Part shown: piece after piece, positions 47,800-56,923 of the stretch | Layout: each line of letters begins with the position of its first letter | Numbering within the stretch: the first letter of the stretch is position 1 | Origin: Bordetella parapertussis | GTDB taxonomy: Bacteria > Pseudomonadota > Gammaproteobacteria > Burkholderiales > Burkholderiaceae_B | Direction: 5' to 3' | Assembly (NCBI GenBank): GCA_945895265.1 | Contig: CAMDEF010000004.1 | Span: 1 to 64,000 of the forward strand | Length of the DNA stretch: 64,000 nucleotides | Translations under genes and position numbers: made by a program | Notes under the pieces: generated by a model | What the model was told of the DNA's origin: nothing | The model's input: only the letters and a program-made list of their open reading frames with translations | Databases searched by the model: none

Positions 47800-48749
47800 G
47801 CTGAGGCTCCTGCAACAATACTCATCACCGCCATACGTACCGCGATGCCGAACGTCACCTGATTCAAGATGACAGACTGCTTGCCGTCGGCAACCGCCGA
47901 ATCAATTTCTACACCACGATTCATTGGGCCCGGATGCATCACGATGCAATCAGGCTTAGCCAACGCAAGTTTTTCTTCGGTCAAGCCATAATGCTTGAAG
48001 TATTCGTGTGACGAGGGCAACAATGCACCACGCATACGCTCATTTTGCAGTCGCAGTGTGATGATCACATCGACATCTTTTAAGCCTTCGCGCATGTCTG
48101 TAAAGACACGCACGCCCATCTGATCTAAACCACTTGGCAGCAAGGTTAAAGGCGCAATGGCCCGCACCTCGGCCACCCCAAGTGTGGTGAGGGCATGAAT
48201 ATTCGAACGCGCCACGCGCGAGTGCAACACATCGCCCACCACCGCAACAGTCAAGTTTGAAAAGTCTTTTTTGAAATGACGAATCGTGTACATATCCAGC
48301 AAGGCTTGTGTCGGATGAGCATGGCGCCCGTCTCCGGCATTGATCACATGCACATGGGGCGCCACATGTTGCGCGATCAGGTAGGGCGCGCCACTGGCTT
48401 CGTGACGCACCACGAACAGGTCGGCCTGCATGGCCGTTAAGTTGGCGATGGTATCCAGCAAAGTCTCGCCCTTGGCCGCAGACGACACATTGATATTTAG
48501 ATTAAAGACGTCCGCTGATAACCTCTGAGCAGCAATTTCAAAGGTGGTACGAGTGCGCGTTGAATTTTCAAAAAACAGATTGAATACACTTTTGCCGCGC
48601 AGCAGGGGGACTTTTTTCACGTCGCGCTCGGCCAGCGGCACAAAGGTTTGCGCTGTATTCAGAATATGCGTCAATATTGCGCGCGGCAAACCCTCAGTCG
48701 TCAACAGATGCGTCAGTTCGCCATGGCGATTGAGTTGTGGATTACGCAT
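47796..48749 (-). CDS. pyrB: Aspartate carbamoyltransferase catalytic subunit
   Basis: 317 aa. Carbamoyl-phosphate motif [12 protein letters not shown] near residue 60; [12 protein letters not shown] near 140; [12 protein letters not shown] near 285. Forms carbamoyl-aspartate, the first committed pyrimidine step. It overlaps both neighbours (pyrR by 1 bp, pyrX by 4 bp), so translation is coupled to pyrX, the expected assembly partner. Confidence 0.96.
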   Translation of the reverse strand: MRNPQLNRHGELTHLLTTEGLPRAILTHILNTAQTFVPLAERDVKKVPLLRGKSVFNLFFENSTRTRTTFEIAAQRLSADVFNLNINVSSAAKGETLLDTIANLTAMQADLFVVRHEASGAPYLIAQHVAPHVHVINAGDGRHAHPTQALLDMYTIRHFKKDFSNLTVAVVGDVLHSRVARSNIHALTTLGVAEVRAIAPLTLLPSGLDQMGVRVFTDMREGLKDVDVIITLRLQNERMRGALLPSSHEYFKHYGLTEEKLALAKPDCIVMHPGPMNRGVEIDSAVADGKQSVILNQVTFGIAVRMAVMSIVAGASA

Positions 48750-49291
48750 CAGTTCTCCTTGGGTTCGGTCGTCAACACTAACGTCCCGTCTTCGGTTTGC
48801 GACAACACCAATGTGCCCGCAGGAGCAGGCGTCACCACGCCACCGACCGCGACTGCTGCGATCGGCAGTTCGCGCCCACCACGATCAACCAGTACCGCCA
48901 GGCGAATCGACGCGGGACGACCATAGTCAAACAGTTCGTGCATGGCCGCTCGGATGGTGCGCCCGGTGTAAAGCACATCATCAATCAAAATTAAATGCTT
49001 GTCGGTGACCGGAAAAGAGATGTCAGACGGCAACACCTGGCTATGCAAGCCTATTTTGTCAAAATCATCACGATAAAAACTGATGTCTAGCGTGCCGTAG
49101 GGCTGCACCAACTTTAAGTCGCGATGCAAGCGTGCGGCAAGCCAGGCGCCACCAGAATGGATACCGACTAAATGCACCTGTTGAATCGGCAAAGACTGGA
49201 CGATTTGCCTGACGGCAGCGAGCAAGTCAGCGTAGAGCGTTTCAGCATCGGGTAGCGTGTCAGGGGTGTAAGCGGTCGGCTGTTGTGACAT
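48749..49291 (-). CDS. pyrR: Bifunctional pyr operon regulator / uracil phosphoribosyltransferase
   Basis: 180 aa. PRPP-binding motif [18 protein letters not shown] near residue 105 is intact. In Gram-positive bacteria PyrR attenuates pyr operons; in proteobacteria its RNA-binding role is less clear and it may act only as a phosphoribosyltransferase. I see no obvious anti-terminator structure before pyrB, which is reached by a 1-bp overlap. It follows ruvX by 11 bp. Confidence 0.93.
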   Translation of the reverse strand: MSQQPTAYTPDTLPDAETLYADLLAAVRQIVQSLPIQQVHLVGIHSGGAWLAARLHRDLKLVQPYGTLDISFYRDDFDKIGLHSQVLPSDISFPVTDKHLILIDDVLYTGRTIRAAMHELFDYGRPASIRLAVLVDRGGRELPIAAVAVGGVVTPAPAGTLVLSQTEDGTLVLTTEPKEN

Positions 49292-49302
49292 GGGGGCAGG
49301 CC

Positions 49303-49695
49303 TTAGGAATGCGCATCAAAATAGCGTTGCAGAATAATAGCCGCTGCGACAGCATCGTCGGGCGCATTGCCTGTAATTTTCTGAGCCTCGACGCTTGAGC
49401 CGCGTTCATCGACCAGCACAACAGGTATCCCAAAACGGCCCTCAAGCTGGCGGGCAAAGCGTCGGCAGTGTTGCGAGGCATACTGCTCAGAGCCATCGGT
49501 TGCCAAGGCTAGGCCAACGACTAGGCGTTCGGGTTGCCAGGTCGCGAGCAACGCCTCAATACGGGCAAAGCGCCCGTCGCGTGTGGATTCAAGTATCAAA
49601 TCCAAGGGCCGCGCTTGCTTAAGAAGAGTGTTGCCGAGCGCAACACCGAGTTTTTTAGCGCCATAGTCAAAGGCCAGAAGCGTTTCTTCAGGCAT
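49303..49695 (-). CDS. ruvX: Holliday junction resolvase-like YqgF / RuvX
   Basis: 130 aa. RNase H fold: LLAFDYGAKKLGVALG at the N-terminus holds the catalytic Asp, and VFIDERGSS-type VLVDERGSSVEAQKI near residue 95 the second acidic site. YqgF/RuvX is linked to 16S rRNA 5' maturation. The start at 49695 (MPEETLL) overlaps the yqgE stop by 8 bp, matching the common yqgE-ruvX pair. Confidence 0.92.
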   Translation of the reverse strand: MPEETLLAFDYGAKKLGVALGNTLLKQARPLDLILESTRDGRFARIEALLATWQPERLVVGLALATDGSEQYASQHCRRFARQLEGRFGIPVVLVDERGSSVEAQKITGNAPDDAVAAAIILQRYFDAHS

Positions 49696-50287
49696 GCCCT
49701 GCCGCACCGGTGAGCATAATTGGATCGATACCAAGCAACTTTAACGCCGCCGGGTACCGCAGTTCAGGGGGCGTCGAGAAAATGATTTCGGTGTCAGCGG
49801 CGACATTGAGCCAAGCGTTTTGCGCCAACTCGTTTTCAAGCTGTCCTGCCCCCCAACCCGCATAGCCGAGTGTGACCAACAGTTTTTCGGGCCCTTTGCC
49901 CGCTGCGACCTCTTGCAACACGTCGCGCGAGGTGGTGAGCGCTAACTTGCCAAGCTTGATACTTGAGTTGTAGTCGCCCAAGGGGGTGTGCAACACAAAC
50001 CCACGATCCGTCTGCACGGGTCCACCAAAAAACACCACGTTTGTCTGAAACGGACTTATTTCGAGTTTCAGGTCAATTTTTTCAAGCAAACTCGTTAAGG
50101 ATAAGTCGGTTGGGCGATTGATCACGAGCCCCAACGCTCCCTTGGGGCCGTGTTCACAAACGTAGATGACGGTCCCGGCCAACTCGCCCGTGACCATACC
50201 CGGCATCGCCATCAAAAACTGATTTGACAGGTCAATCGCTAAGTCTGGCGAGGTGTCTTGGGTGATCTTTGGGTCTGGCGTCATCAA
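49688..50287 (-). CDS. YqgE/AlgH family protein (DUF179)
   Basis: 199 aa. The family signature is NQFLMAMPGM near residue 22 followed by YVCEHGPKGALGLVINRP, and FFGGPVQTDRGFVLH near 95. Function is poorly defined; the family is named from a proposed alginate regulator. It sits between rubredoxin (22-bp gap) and ruvX. Start at MMTPDP (50287) or the next Met. Confidence 0.92.
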   Translation of the reverse strand: MMTPDPKITQDTSPDLAIDLSNQFLMAMPGMVTGELAGTVIYVCEHGPKGALGLVINRPTDLSLTSLLEKIDLKLEISPFQTNVVFFGGPVQTDRGFVLHTPLGDYNSSIKLGKLALTTSRDVLQEVAAGKGPEKLLVTLGYAGWGAGQLENELAQNAWLNVAADTEIIFSTPPELRYPAALKLLGIDPIMLTGAAGHA

Positions 50288-50309
50288 TACGTACCTTTTT
50301 AAAAATTAT

Positions 50310-50474
50310 TTAGACTTCCATCATTTCAAAATCTTCTTTGCGTGCGCCGCACTCTGGGCAAACCCAGTTTGGCGGCACGTCTTCCCACTTTGTGCCGGGG
50401 GCAATGCCCTCTTCAGGCAAACCAGACTCTTCGTCATAGATCCAACCGCAAATTAAACACATCCAAGTACGCAT
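50310..50474 (-). CDS. Rubredoxin
   Basis: 54 aa, too short for many gene callers. Starts MRTWMCLICGWIYDEESG and contains CLICGW and CPECGA, the two CxxCG knuckles that bind one iron. It also has the GTKWEDVPPNWVCPECG core of the family. Electron carrier, for example for alkane hydroxylases or oxidative-stress enzymes; the partner is unknown. A purine-rich stretch (AAAGAGAGAG) lies just before the ATG. It is the first gene of the apparent seven-gene minus-strand operon ending in plsC, and divergent from thiD. Confidence 0.96.
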   Translation of the reverse strand: MRTWMCLICGWIYDEESGLPEEGIAPGTKWEDVPPNWVCPECGARKEDFEMMEV

Positions 50475-50602
50475 AGCTCTCTCTTTAAATTAAGCCCCGT
50501 TCGTCATCAATAACAGGGGGCAAACACGGTTGTTCTTTTACAATGGGGTCAATCTTACCGAAACCAACCGCTCGCTGTCTGTTTATTGCCTGCCTTTTTG
50601 AC

Positions 50603-51421
50603 ATGAATCCACCAAATTCGACTTCGATTGTTCTGATTTTTGGCCCCTTTGACCCCACAGGTTCGGATGGGCTACCGGCCGATGCCATCACGTGCGCCGC
50701 CCTCAACGGGCACGCGCTGGCCACTTTAACTGCCGTCACGATCCAAGACAGTGCCGACACCGAGTCTGTGTTACCGTGCCCTGCAGAGCAAATTGACGAT
50801 CAGGCGCGCTGCCTACTTGAAGATATCCCGGTGCAAGCGATCAAAGTCGGGCAATTATCATCAGTTGAGGCCGCCAGTGCGGTCGCGCAGATTGCAGCCG
50901 ACTACAGCCAAGTCCCGATGGTATTGCATCTTGGTCAGCAAGAGATCGATACCGAAGAAGCCACCGAAGACGAAGATGACGTGCAAGACTTAATTGGCGC
51001 GGTGATCGAGCTGCTAGTGCCCCAGGCACAAGTGGTAGTGGTTGATGGCAAGCGTCTGACCCAGTGGGTTACAGACGATTTGCTCGAAGCCTCAGGCCAG
51101 ACTGCCGGCCCACAAGCCCTTCAAGCCATTGGTGCAAGTTGGGTGCTGGTGATTGGACATCAACAGCGCCCAGGGCATCACGCCAATATTCTGCTCGGCC
51201 CACAAAACGAAACCATTTCATGGCCGTGGGTGGCCCCACCCGACCGGCTGCGAGACTCGAGTGGTCTGGTGGCAACAGCCCTGGCCACCCTACTGGCGCA
51301 AGGCCTAGACGTACCCGAGGCTGCTCGGAAAGCCTGTAGCCACGCAGAACGCGCGGTTGCCCAATCGTTTCAGCCAGGCATGGGTAATCGCATTGCCCGT
51401 CGGCTTGCTCTCGGGAGTTAA
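50603..51421 (+). CDS. ThiD-like hydroxymethylpyrimidine/phosphomethylpyrimidine kinase, divergent active site
   Basis: 272 aa. ThiD makes HMP-pyrophosphate for thiamine synthesis. N-terminal FGPFDPTGSDGLPADAITCAAL corresponds to the FDPSGGAG segment of ThiD, but shows changes (GSDG). The C-terminal catalytic loop, normally GTGC(T)xSAA, reads DSSGLVATAL, so the anion hole is degenerate. An acidic insert (TEEATEDEDDVQDL) lies near residue 125. I start at the ATG at 50603; the frame is open from 50543. It is 3 bp from thiE, supporting a role in thiamine metabolism. Confidence 0.75.
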   Translation: MNPPNSTSIVLIFGPFDPTGSDGLPADAITCAALNGHALATLTAVTIQDSADTESVLPCPAEQIDDQARCLLEDIPVQAIKVGQLSSVEAASAVAQIAADYSQVPMVLHLGQQEIDTEEATEDEDDVQDLIGAVIELLVPQAQVVVVDGKRLTQWVTDDLLEASGQTAGPQALQAIGASWVLVIGHQQRPGHHANILLGPQNETISWPWVAPPDRLRDSSGLVATALATLLAQGLDVPEAARKACSHAERAVAQSFQPGMGNRIARRLALGS

Positions 51422-51424
51422 ACC

Positions 51425-52099
51425 ATGACCTTACCAAATACAGCAATAAAAACACTGCGTTTTCCTTCAGGGCTTTATGGTGTCACACCAGAATGGAACG
51501 ATGCCAAAAGACTTAAACAGGCGGTGCGCGCTGCAGCCAGTGGCGGCATGCGTGCGCTGCAATTTCGCCACAAATCGCCTGATCGCGGCTTGCGCACAGA
51601 ATTAGCACAAGGCCTCGCGACGTTATGCCGCGAGCTTAACGTTAGCTTTTTCATCAACGATGACTGGCGCTTAGCGCTTGAACTCAAGGCCGATGGGGTC
51701 CATCTCGGGCAGCACGACGACCCTCCTGCGCAAGTGCGCGCTGAGATTGGCCCCAACATGCTCTTAGGTGTGTCGTGTTACGCCAACATACAACTTGCGC
51801 AACAACTCTTGCAGCACGAAGTCTCGTATATCGCCTTTGGGGCGATGTACGCATCGCAAACAAAACCGCTGGCACCCCCCGCACCCTTAGCGGTTTTACG
51901 CGAGGGGCGCGACCTTTGCGAACGTTATTCGGCGCCTCGCCCTGCCGTGGTGGCGATTGGCGGGATCGGACCGCAGCACGCGCAAGCCTTAGCACTGGCC
52001 GGCGCTGACTCACTCGCAGTGATCGGCAGCTTGTTTATGGCACCCGACATCCAAGCCGCAGCTCGCGCGCTCTCGCAACCCTTTTCTTCTCTGGTCTAG
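51425..52099 (+). CDS. thiE: Thiamine-phosphate synthase
   Basis: 224 aa. TIM barrel that couples HMP-pyrophosphate and thiazole phosphate. Motifs: [10 protein letters not shown] near residue 40, [23 protein letters not shown] near 75, GVSCY near 112 and [11 protein letters not shown] near 180. Phosphate-binding loops are intact. Co-transcribed with the ThiD-like gene and 14 bp before hemL. Confidence 0.93.
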   Translation: MTLPNTAIKTLRFPSGLYGVTPEWNDAKRLKQAVRAAASGGMRALQFRHKSPDRGLRTELAQGLATLCRELNVSFFINDDWRLALELKADGVHLGQHDDPPAQVRAEIGPNMLLGVSCYANIQLAQQLLQHEVSYIAFGAMYASQTKPLAPPAPLAVLREGRDLCERYSAPRPAVVAIGGIGPQHAQALALAGADSLAVIGSLFMAPDIQAAARALSQPFSSLV

Positions 52100-52113
52100 G
52101 CGGATCTACTCTT

Positions 52114-53397
52114 ATGTCTCGCAACGCTGAACTTTTTGAACGTGCCTGTCTTAGTATTCCTGGCGGCGTGAACTCACCCGTGCGCGCCTTTCGCTCAGTC
52201 GGCGGCACACCGCGCTTTGTCGCGCGCGCGCAAGGCCCTTATTTTTGGGACGCCGAAGACAAGCGCTACATTGATTACATTGGCTCATGGGGCCCTGCGA
52301 TCTTAGGTCACGCACACCCTGAAGTCGTCAAGGCGGTACAAGACGCCGCGGTGCATGGCCTGTCGTATGGCGCCCCCACAGAAGCCGAGATTGAAATCGC
52401 TGAAATGCTGATTGCTCGCATGCCTTCGATTGAGCAAGTGCGTTTAGTTAGCTCTGGCACCGAAGCCACCATGACTGCCATTCGCCTAGCGCGGGGCGCA
52501 ACCGGCCGCAGCAAGATCATCAAGTTCGAAGGCTGTTATCACGGTCACGCCGACAGCTTGTTGGTCAAGGCGGGCTCTGGCTTGCTCACCTTTGGTGGTG
52601 ACCCAACGTCTGCCGGCGTACCACCCGAATTTGTCGCTCACACCATCGTGTTGGATTACAACGATATCGCCGGAGTCAACGCGGCGTTTGCCACACATGG
52701 CAAAGAGATCGCCTGCATCATCGTCGAACCCATTGCAGGCAACATGAACTTAATCAAGCCGATCGCTGGCTTTCTTGAAACCTTGCGCAGTGAATGTACT
52801 GCACATGGCGCCTTACTCATTTTTGATGAAGTGATGACGGGCTTTCGCGTTGGCCCACAAGGCGTGCAAGGCTTAACCGGCATTAAACCCGACATCACCA
52901 CCTTGGCCAAGGTGATTGGCGGCGGCATGCCCATTGGCGCGTTCGGTGCCAGCGCTGCGATCATGAAAAACATTGCACCTCTTGGTGGCGTCTATCAAGC
53001 CGGCACCTTATCGGGCAACCCGGTTGCCGTTGCAGCAGGCATTACCACGCTTAAATTGCTGAGCAAACCTGGCTTCTATGAAGCGCTTGCTGCACGCACA
53101 CGCAAGCTGACAGCGGGTTTAACCGCCGCCGCACGTAAGCATGGCATTGCCTTTTGCGCCGACTCTGAAGGCGGCATGTTTGGTTTGTACTTTTCAAACA
53201 CCGTCCCGACCACCCTCGCTGAAGTCTCGGCCAGCAACATCGACATGTTCAAAGTATTTTTTCATGCCATGCTCGACGAGGGCGTGTATTTTGCACCGTC
53301 GGCGTACGAGGCAGGCTTTGTCTCAGCCACACACACTGATGACGTCATCGCCGCCACGGTGGCTGCCGCTGATCGAGTGTTCGCGAAGTTGGCCTAG
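52114..53397 (+). CDS. hemL: Glutamate-1-semialdehyde 2,1-aminomutase
   Basis: 427 aa. PLP enzyme forming 5-aminolevulinate from glutamate semialdehyde, using Glu-tRNA from gltX through HemA. N-terminal [11 protein letters not shown] is diagnostic. The PLP lysine lies in [32 protein letters not shown] near residue 115 binds the cofactor phosphate. In relatives the rubredoxin-thiD-thiE-hemL neighbourhood recurs. The gap after the stop holds a hairpin (53442-53465). Confidence 0.96.
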   Translation: MSRNAELFERACLSIPGGVNSPVRAFRSVGGTPRFVARAQGPYFWDAEDKRYIDYIGSWGPAILGHAHPEVVKAVQDAAVHGLSYGAPTEAEIEIAEMLIARMPSIEQVRLVSSGTEATMTAIRLARGATGRSKIIKFEGCYHGHADSLLVKAGSGLLTFGGDPTSAGVPPEFVAHTIVLDYNDIAGVNAAFATHGKEIACIIVEPIAGNMNLIKPIAGFLETLRSECTAHGALLIFDEVMTGFRVGPQGVQGLTGIKPDITTLAKVIGGGMPIGAFGASAAIMKNIAPLGGVYQAGTLSGNPVAVAAGITTLKLLSKPGFYEALAARTRKLTAGLTAAARKHGIAFCADSEGGMFGLYFSNTVPTTLAEVSASNIDMFKVFFHAMLDEGVYFAPSAYEAGFVSATHTDDVIAATVAAADRVFAKLA

Positions 53398-53441
53398 CGA
53401 TAAAGTCAGTGCATGTTGATTTTTTAACCAAATGCGCGGAA

Positions 53442-53465
53442 ATCCTCCCCGTTCAGGGTGAGGAT
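53442..53465. other. Hairpin between convergent hemL and livF
   Basis: ATCCTC/GAGGAT plus CCC/GGG with one bulged T and loop GTTCA. Neither side has a strong T-run, so its role as terminator is uncertain. The remaining gap shows nothing I can assign. Confidence 0.3.
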
Positions 53466-53565
53466 GAGTCGGGTGGATACCGCAGGTGTCCCTGTTGTTC
53501 GTTGACTTAGACGTTTACTTTCACTGAGTATTTCGTCAAAAATGCTTGTCTAAAGTGAATCTGAC

Positions 53566-54270
53566 TTAAACGCCGAGATACCGTGCCCATAAGGCACGGT
53601 CTGCGTTTAACGCGGCTGAACTACCTTGCCACACCACACGGCCTCGTTCAAGGATCACGTGGCGATCGGCGAGTTTAATCAGCCGCTCAACATATTTGTC
53701 GATCACCAAAATCGTTTGCCCTTCTTGGCGCAGACGCGCCAGGCACTGCCAGATCTCTTCGCGCACCAAGGGTGCCAAGCCTTCAGTCGCCTCGTCAAGC
53801 ACCAACAAACGTGGATTGGTGACTAGCGCGCGGCCAATCGCCAACATTTGCTGCTCACCGCCCGATAGCTGATTGCCCATATTGCCCGCGCGTTCACGCA
53901 AGCGCGGAAACATCGCAAAGACACGTTCAGCATCCCACTGTTGCACTGAAGCGGCATTGCGTTGCGCAGCAAAGGCCGTTAAATGTTCGCGTACAGTCAG
54001 GTTAGGAAAACACTGTCGCCCTTCGGGGACAATCGCCAACCCTAAACGCGCGATACGATCGGTAGACCAACCCGCAATGTCTTGCCCGTCGACTTGCAAC
54101 GAACCCGCTTGCAAAGCAAGCTGCCCGAAAAGCGTACGCACGAGCGTCGATTTGCCCATCCCATTACGGCCTAATACAGCGACCACTTCACCCACGGCAA
54201 TCTCAAGCGAGACGTCAAACAAGACCTGGCTTAGGCCATAGCCACTTTGAATATTTTTAATGCTTAACAT
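53566..54270 (-). CDS. livF: Branched-chain amino acid type ABC transporter, ATP-binding protein LivF
   Basis: 234 aa. Walker A GRNGMGKST near residue 35, signature LSGGEQQMLAIGRAL near 130, Walker B RLLVLDEAT. The YGLSQVLFDVSLEI opening is LivF-like. Powers uptake with LivG. It overlaps livG by 7 bp at the end of a five-gene operon. Confidence 0.93.
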   Translation of the reverse strand: MLSIKNIQSGYGLSQVLFDVSLEIAVGEVVAVLGRNGMGKSTLVRTLFGQLALQAGSLQVDGQDIAGWSTDRIARLGLAIVPEGRQCFPNLTVREHLTAFAAQRNAASVQQWDAERVFAMFPRLRERAGNMGNQLSGGEQQMLAIGRALVTNPRLLVLDEATEGLAPLVREEIWQCLARLRQEGQTILVIDKYVERLIKLADRHVILERGRVVWQGSSAALNADRALWARYLGV

Positions 54271-55040
54271 GTTGAGCCTTCGTCGCCCAAATAAGCTTGC
54301 CGCACAGTCTCATTCGCACGAATCTCTTCGGGCGTGCCTGTCGCGATGACACGACCATACACCAGCACTGAAATACGATCGGCCAAGCGAAATACCGCTT
54401 GCATGTCATGTTCAACTAAAAGCATTGCCGCGCGACCACGCAACGATTCAATCAATTCGGTTAGGCGCAAGGTTTCATCAGGCCCCATGCCGGCCATAGG
54501 CTCATCCAATAGCAACACCGAGGGGCGTGCCGCCCAAGCCAACGCAAACTCAAGCTTGCGTTGCTCACCATGGGGCAGCGTCCCAGCAGACAAATCCCAT
54601 AACGAGGCATCGATTGAGCATTCGAGTGCCAAGGCCTGTGCCGCGCTGTACAAAACCGTGTCACGCTCGCGCGAACGCAGAAAACTAAACTGGCTGCCTT
54701 GCTGAGCTTGCACGGCGATCAGCAAGTTATCCATCACCGAGCTCTTTTGAAAAATATTGGTGATTTGATAAGAGCGGGCTAAACCAGCTGCGACACGTTG
54801 CTGCATCGGAGCGCGTATCACGTCGCGCCCATTGAGCAACAGGCCGCCGCTATCAGGCGCAACAGCGCCCGACAACAGATTGATCAACGTCGATTTACCA
54901 GCGCCGTTCGGCCCAATCAACGCGTGAATCTCGCCTGGTAACACAGACAGTGAAACCTGATCGCAGGCCTGCAAAGCACCAAAGCGCTTAGAGAGTTGAG
55001 TCGCGGCAAGCACTGGCGAAGTTTCAGATCTCGTGCTCAT
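54264..55040 (-). CDS. livG: Branched-chain amino acid type ABC transporter, ATP-binding protein LivG
   Basis: 258 aa from MSTRSETSPVL; the longer frame lies inside livM. Walker A GPNGAGKST near residue 43, the LivG-type segment ARSYQITNIFQ near 100, Walker B VLLLDEPMAGM. The ABC signature near 152 is AGTLPHGEQRKLE, which departs from the standard LSGGQ form in the way LivG proteins do. Overlaps livM (ATGA). Confidence 0.93.
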   Translation of the reverse strand: MSTRSETSPVLAATQLSKRFGALQACDQVSLSVLPGEIHALIGPNGAGKSTLINLLSGAVAPDSGGLLLNGRDVIRAPMQQRVAAGLARSYQITNIFQKSSVMDNLLIAVQAQQGSQFSFLRSRERDTVLYSAAQALALECSIDASLWDLSAGTLPHGEQRKLEFALAWAARPSVLLLDEPMAGMGPDETLRLTELIESLRGRAAMLLVEHDMQAVFRLADRISVLVYGRVIATGTPEEIRANETVRQAYLGDEGSTC

Positions 55041-55975
55041 GTCGTGCGCCGTAAAAAGACACCCGCCACACCGCGTGGGGCGAACAACACAATGATCAAG
55101 AGCAAAACACCCAGCGGCAAATGCCAATACTCGGTATAGAGCCGCAAAAACTCTTCAAGTAGCAACATCACTGCGGCACCGACCACGCCCCCAAAACGCA
55201 AACCGATACCACCCACAATGACCATAATGATGAGATTGGCCGAGGCTGTCCAGTGCATCAAACTTGGGGACACAAATAAATTGTGGTTAGCTAGCAAGGC
55301 ACCCGCCAAGCCCGCCAACGCACCAGCAAACACAAAGGCCACTAACTTGATTCGTAACACCGGATAACCTAAGGCTTGCATACGCGTTTCGTTTTCGCGA
55401 ATCCCTTGCAACGCCCGCCCAAACCGCGAGTTCACCATACAGTGCATCAGCCACAGGGATGCGGCGACGATGCCTAAGACTAGATAATAAAACTGCGTAT
55501 CGTTACCCAAGTTCAAAGCGGGTAAGGTAGATGGAGCCGAAAGGTTGATGCCATCTTCGCCACCGTACTGACGCAATGAAATAAAGAGATAGAAGACCAT
55601 CTGCGCAAAGGCCAGCGTGATCATAATGAAATACACGCCTCGCGTGCGCAGCGAAATCGCTCCGATCAACAATGCTAAGGTGCCCGCCACTAGCATCGCC
55701 AACGGCCAGACAACAAGCGCCTGACCATAGCCCTGAGCTGACAAAATCGCCACCACGTAGGCACCCGCACCAAAAAAAGCTGCGTGACCTAACGCCACCA
55801 TCCCGCCATAGCCCAAAATAAAATTCAAACTACTGGCGACCAAGGCGTAGATCAAGACGCGCCGCACAAACGAGACATAAAAACCAAGATCAAACACAGG
55901 TGCAACTAACGGAAACAACACCAACAACAGCAAGCAGCCAAGAGGCAACCAAGAGTGACTCAAACGCTTCATCAT
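55037..55975 (-). CDS. livM: Branched-chain amino acid type ABC transporter permease LivM
   Basis: 312 aa. Eight or more membrane helices; the LivM signature FILGYGGMVALGHAAFFGAGAYV near residue 52 and GRALQGIRENE near 195 (the EAA-like loop). Inner membrane. One-base overlap with livH. Confidence 0.93.
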   Translation of the reverse strand: MMKRLSHSWLPLGCLLLLVLFPLVAPVFDLGFYVSFVRRVLIYALVASSLNFILGYGGMVALGHAAFFGAGAYVVAILSAQGYGQALVVWPLAMLVAGTLALLIGAISLRTRGVYFIMITLAFAQMVFYLFISLRQYGGEDGINLSAPSTLPALNLGNDTQFYYLVLGIVAASLWLMHCMVNSRFGRALQGIRENETRMQALGYPVLRIKLVAFVFAGALAGLAGALLANHNLFVSPSLMHWTASANLIIMVIVGGIGLRFGGVVGAAVMLLLEEFLRLYTEYWHLPLGVLLLIIVLFAPRGVAGVFLRRTT

Positions 55976-56895
55976 CAGCCGCGCGCCGGAAACAAACCCG
56001 CCGGCCTAAACACCAGCACCACAGCCATCAAGATATAAATCGCAATCGCTGCCAACGTGGGGCCCACACTTGAGGCAACGGCCGGAGAAAAAAACAGTTT
56101 GAGTAACGTCGGCAAAAAGGCACGCCCTGCGGTATCGACAAAGCCCACTAACAGCGCCCCGACAAAAGCGCCGCGAATCGAACCGATGCCCCCGATCACA
56201 ATACACACCAAGACCAAGATCAGGATTTGCTCACCCATGCCCGCCTGAATGGCCGTAATCGGCCCCAGCAAGGCACCTGCCACCGCCGCCAAGACCGCCC
56301 CCAGCACAAACACGCCCATAAATAGCAAAGGCACGCGCACGCCCATCAACGTCGCCATCTGTCGATTCGAGGCGCCAGCACGCACTAACACACCAGCGCG
56401 TGTTCTGGTGACAAACAGATACAACCCAAGCGCCACCGCTAAACCAACAGCAATGATCAATAGGCGATAGGCAGGATAAAGAAAATCTGACGACAGTCGC
56501 ACTGGACCGGATAGCTCAGAGGGCATATTCATCATGATGGGGGCGGGCCCCCAGATCATTTTGACGACATCATTCGCAATCAATATCACCGCGAAAGTAC
56601 CAAGCACCTGCGCCAGATGATCGCGCACCACCAACTTACGCACCAACACCAACTCGAGCACCAAACCGACTAGGCCAGTGATGACAGCAGCCATCAACAC
56701 GGCTGCCGCAAACGAACCAGTGACTTGCATGGTTTGGGCTGCAACATAGGCACCAGCCATGTAGAGCGAGCCATGCGCCACGTTCAAGATATCTAAAATC
56801 CCAAACACTAGCGTCAGGCCTGCTGCAATCAAAAATAGCATCAAGCCAAACTGCAAGCCATTGAGCAATTGCTCGGCAATCAGTGTGCCGCTCAT
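55975..56895 (-). CDS. livH: Branched-chain amino acid type ABC transporter permease LivH
   Basis: 306 aa from MSGTLIAEQLLNGLQFG; the longer frame reaches into the binding-protein gene's stop region and is not conserved. LivH signature GLTLVFGILDILNVAHGSLYMAGAYVA near residue 25. EAA-like loop GASNRQMATLMGVRV near 180. It pairs with LivM. Confidence 0.93.
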   Translation of the reverse strand: MSGTLIAEQLLNGLQFGLMLFLIAAGLTLVFGILDILNVAHGSLYMAGAYVAAQTMQVTGSFAAAVLMAAVITGLVGLVLELVLVRKLVVRDHLAQVLGTFAVILIANDVVKMIWGPAPIMMNMPSELSGPVRLSSDFLYPAYRLLIIAVGLAVALGLYLFVTRTRAGVLVRAGASNRQMATLMGVRVPLLFMGVFVLGAVLAAVAGALLGPITAIQAGMGEQILILVLVCIVIGGIGSIRGAFVGALLVGFVDTAGRAFLPTLLKLFFSPAVASSVGPTLAAIAIYILMAVVLVFRPAGLFPARG

Positions 56896-56923
56896 CGAGG
56901 TGCCTTTTGCCGAGCCAAGAGAC

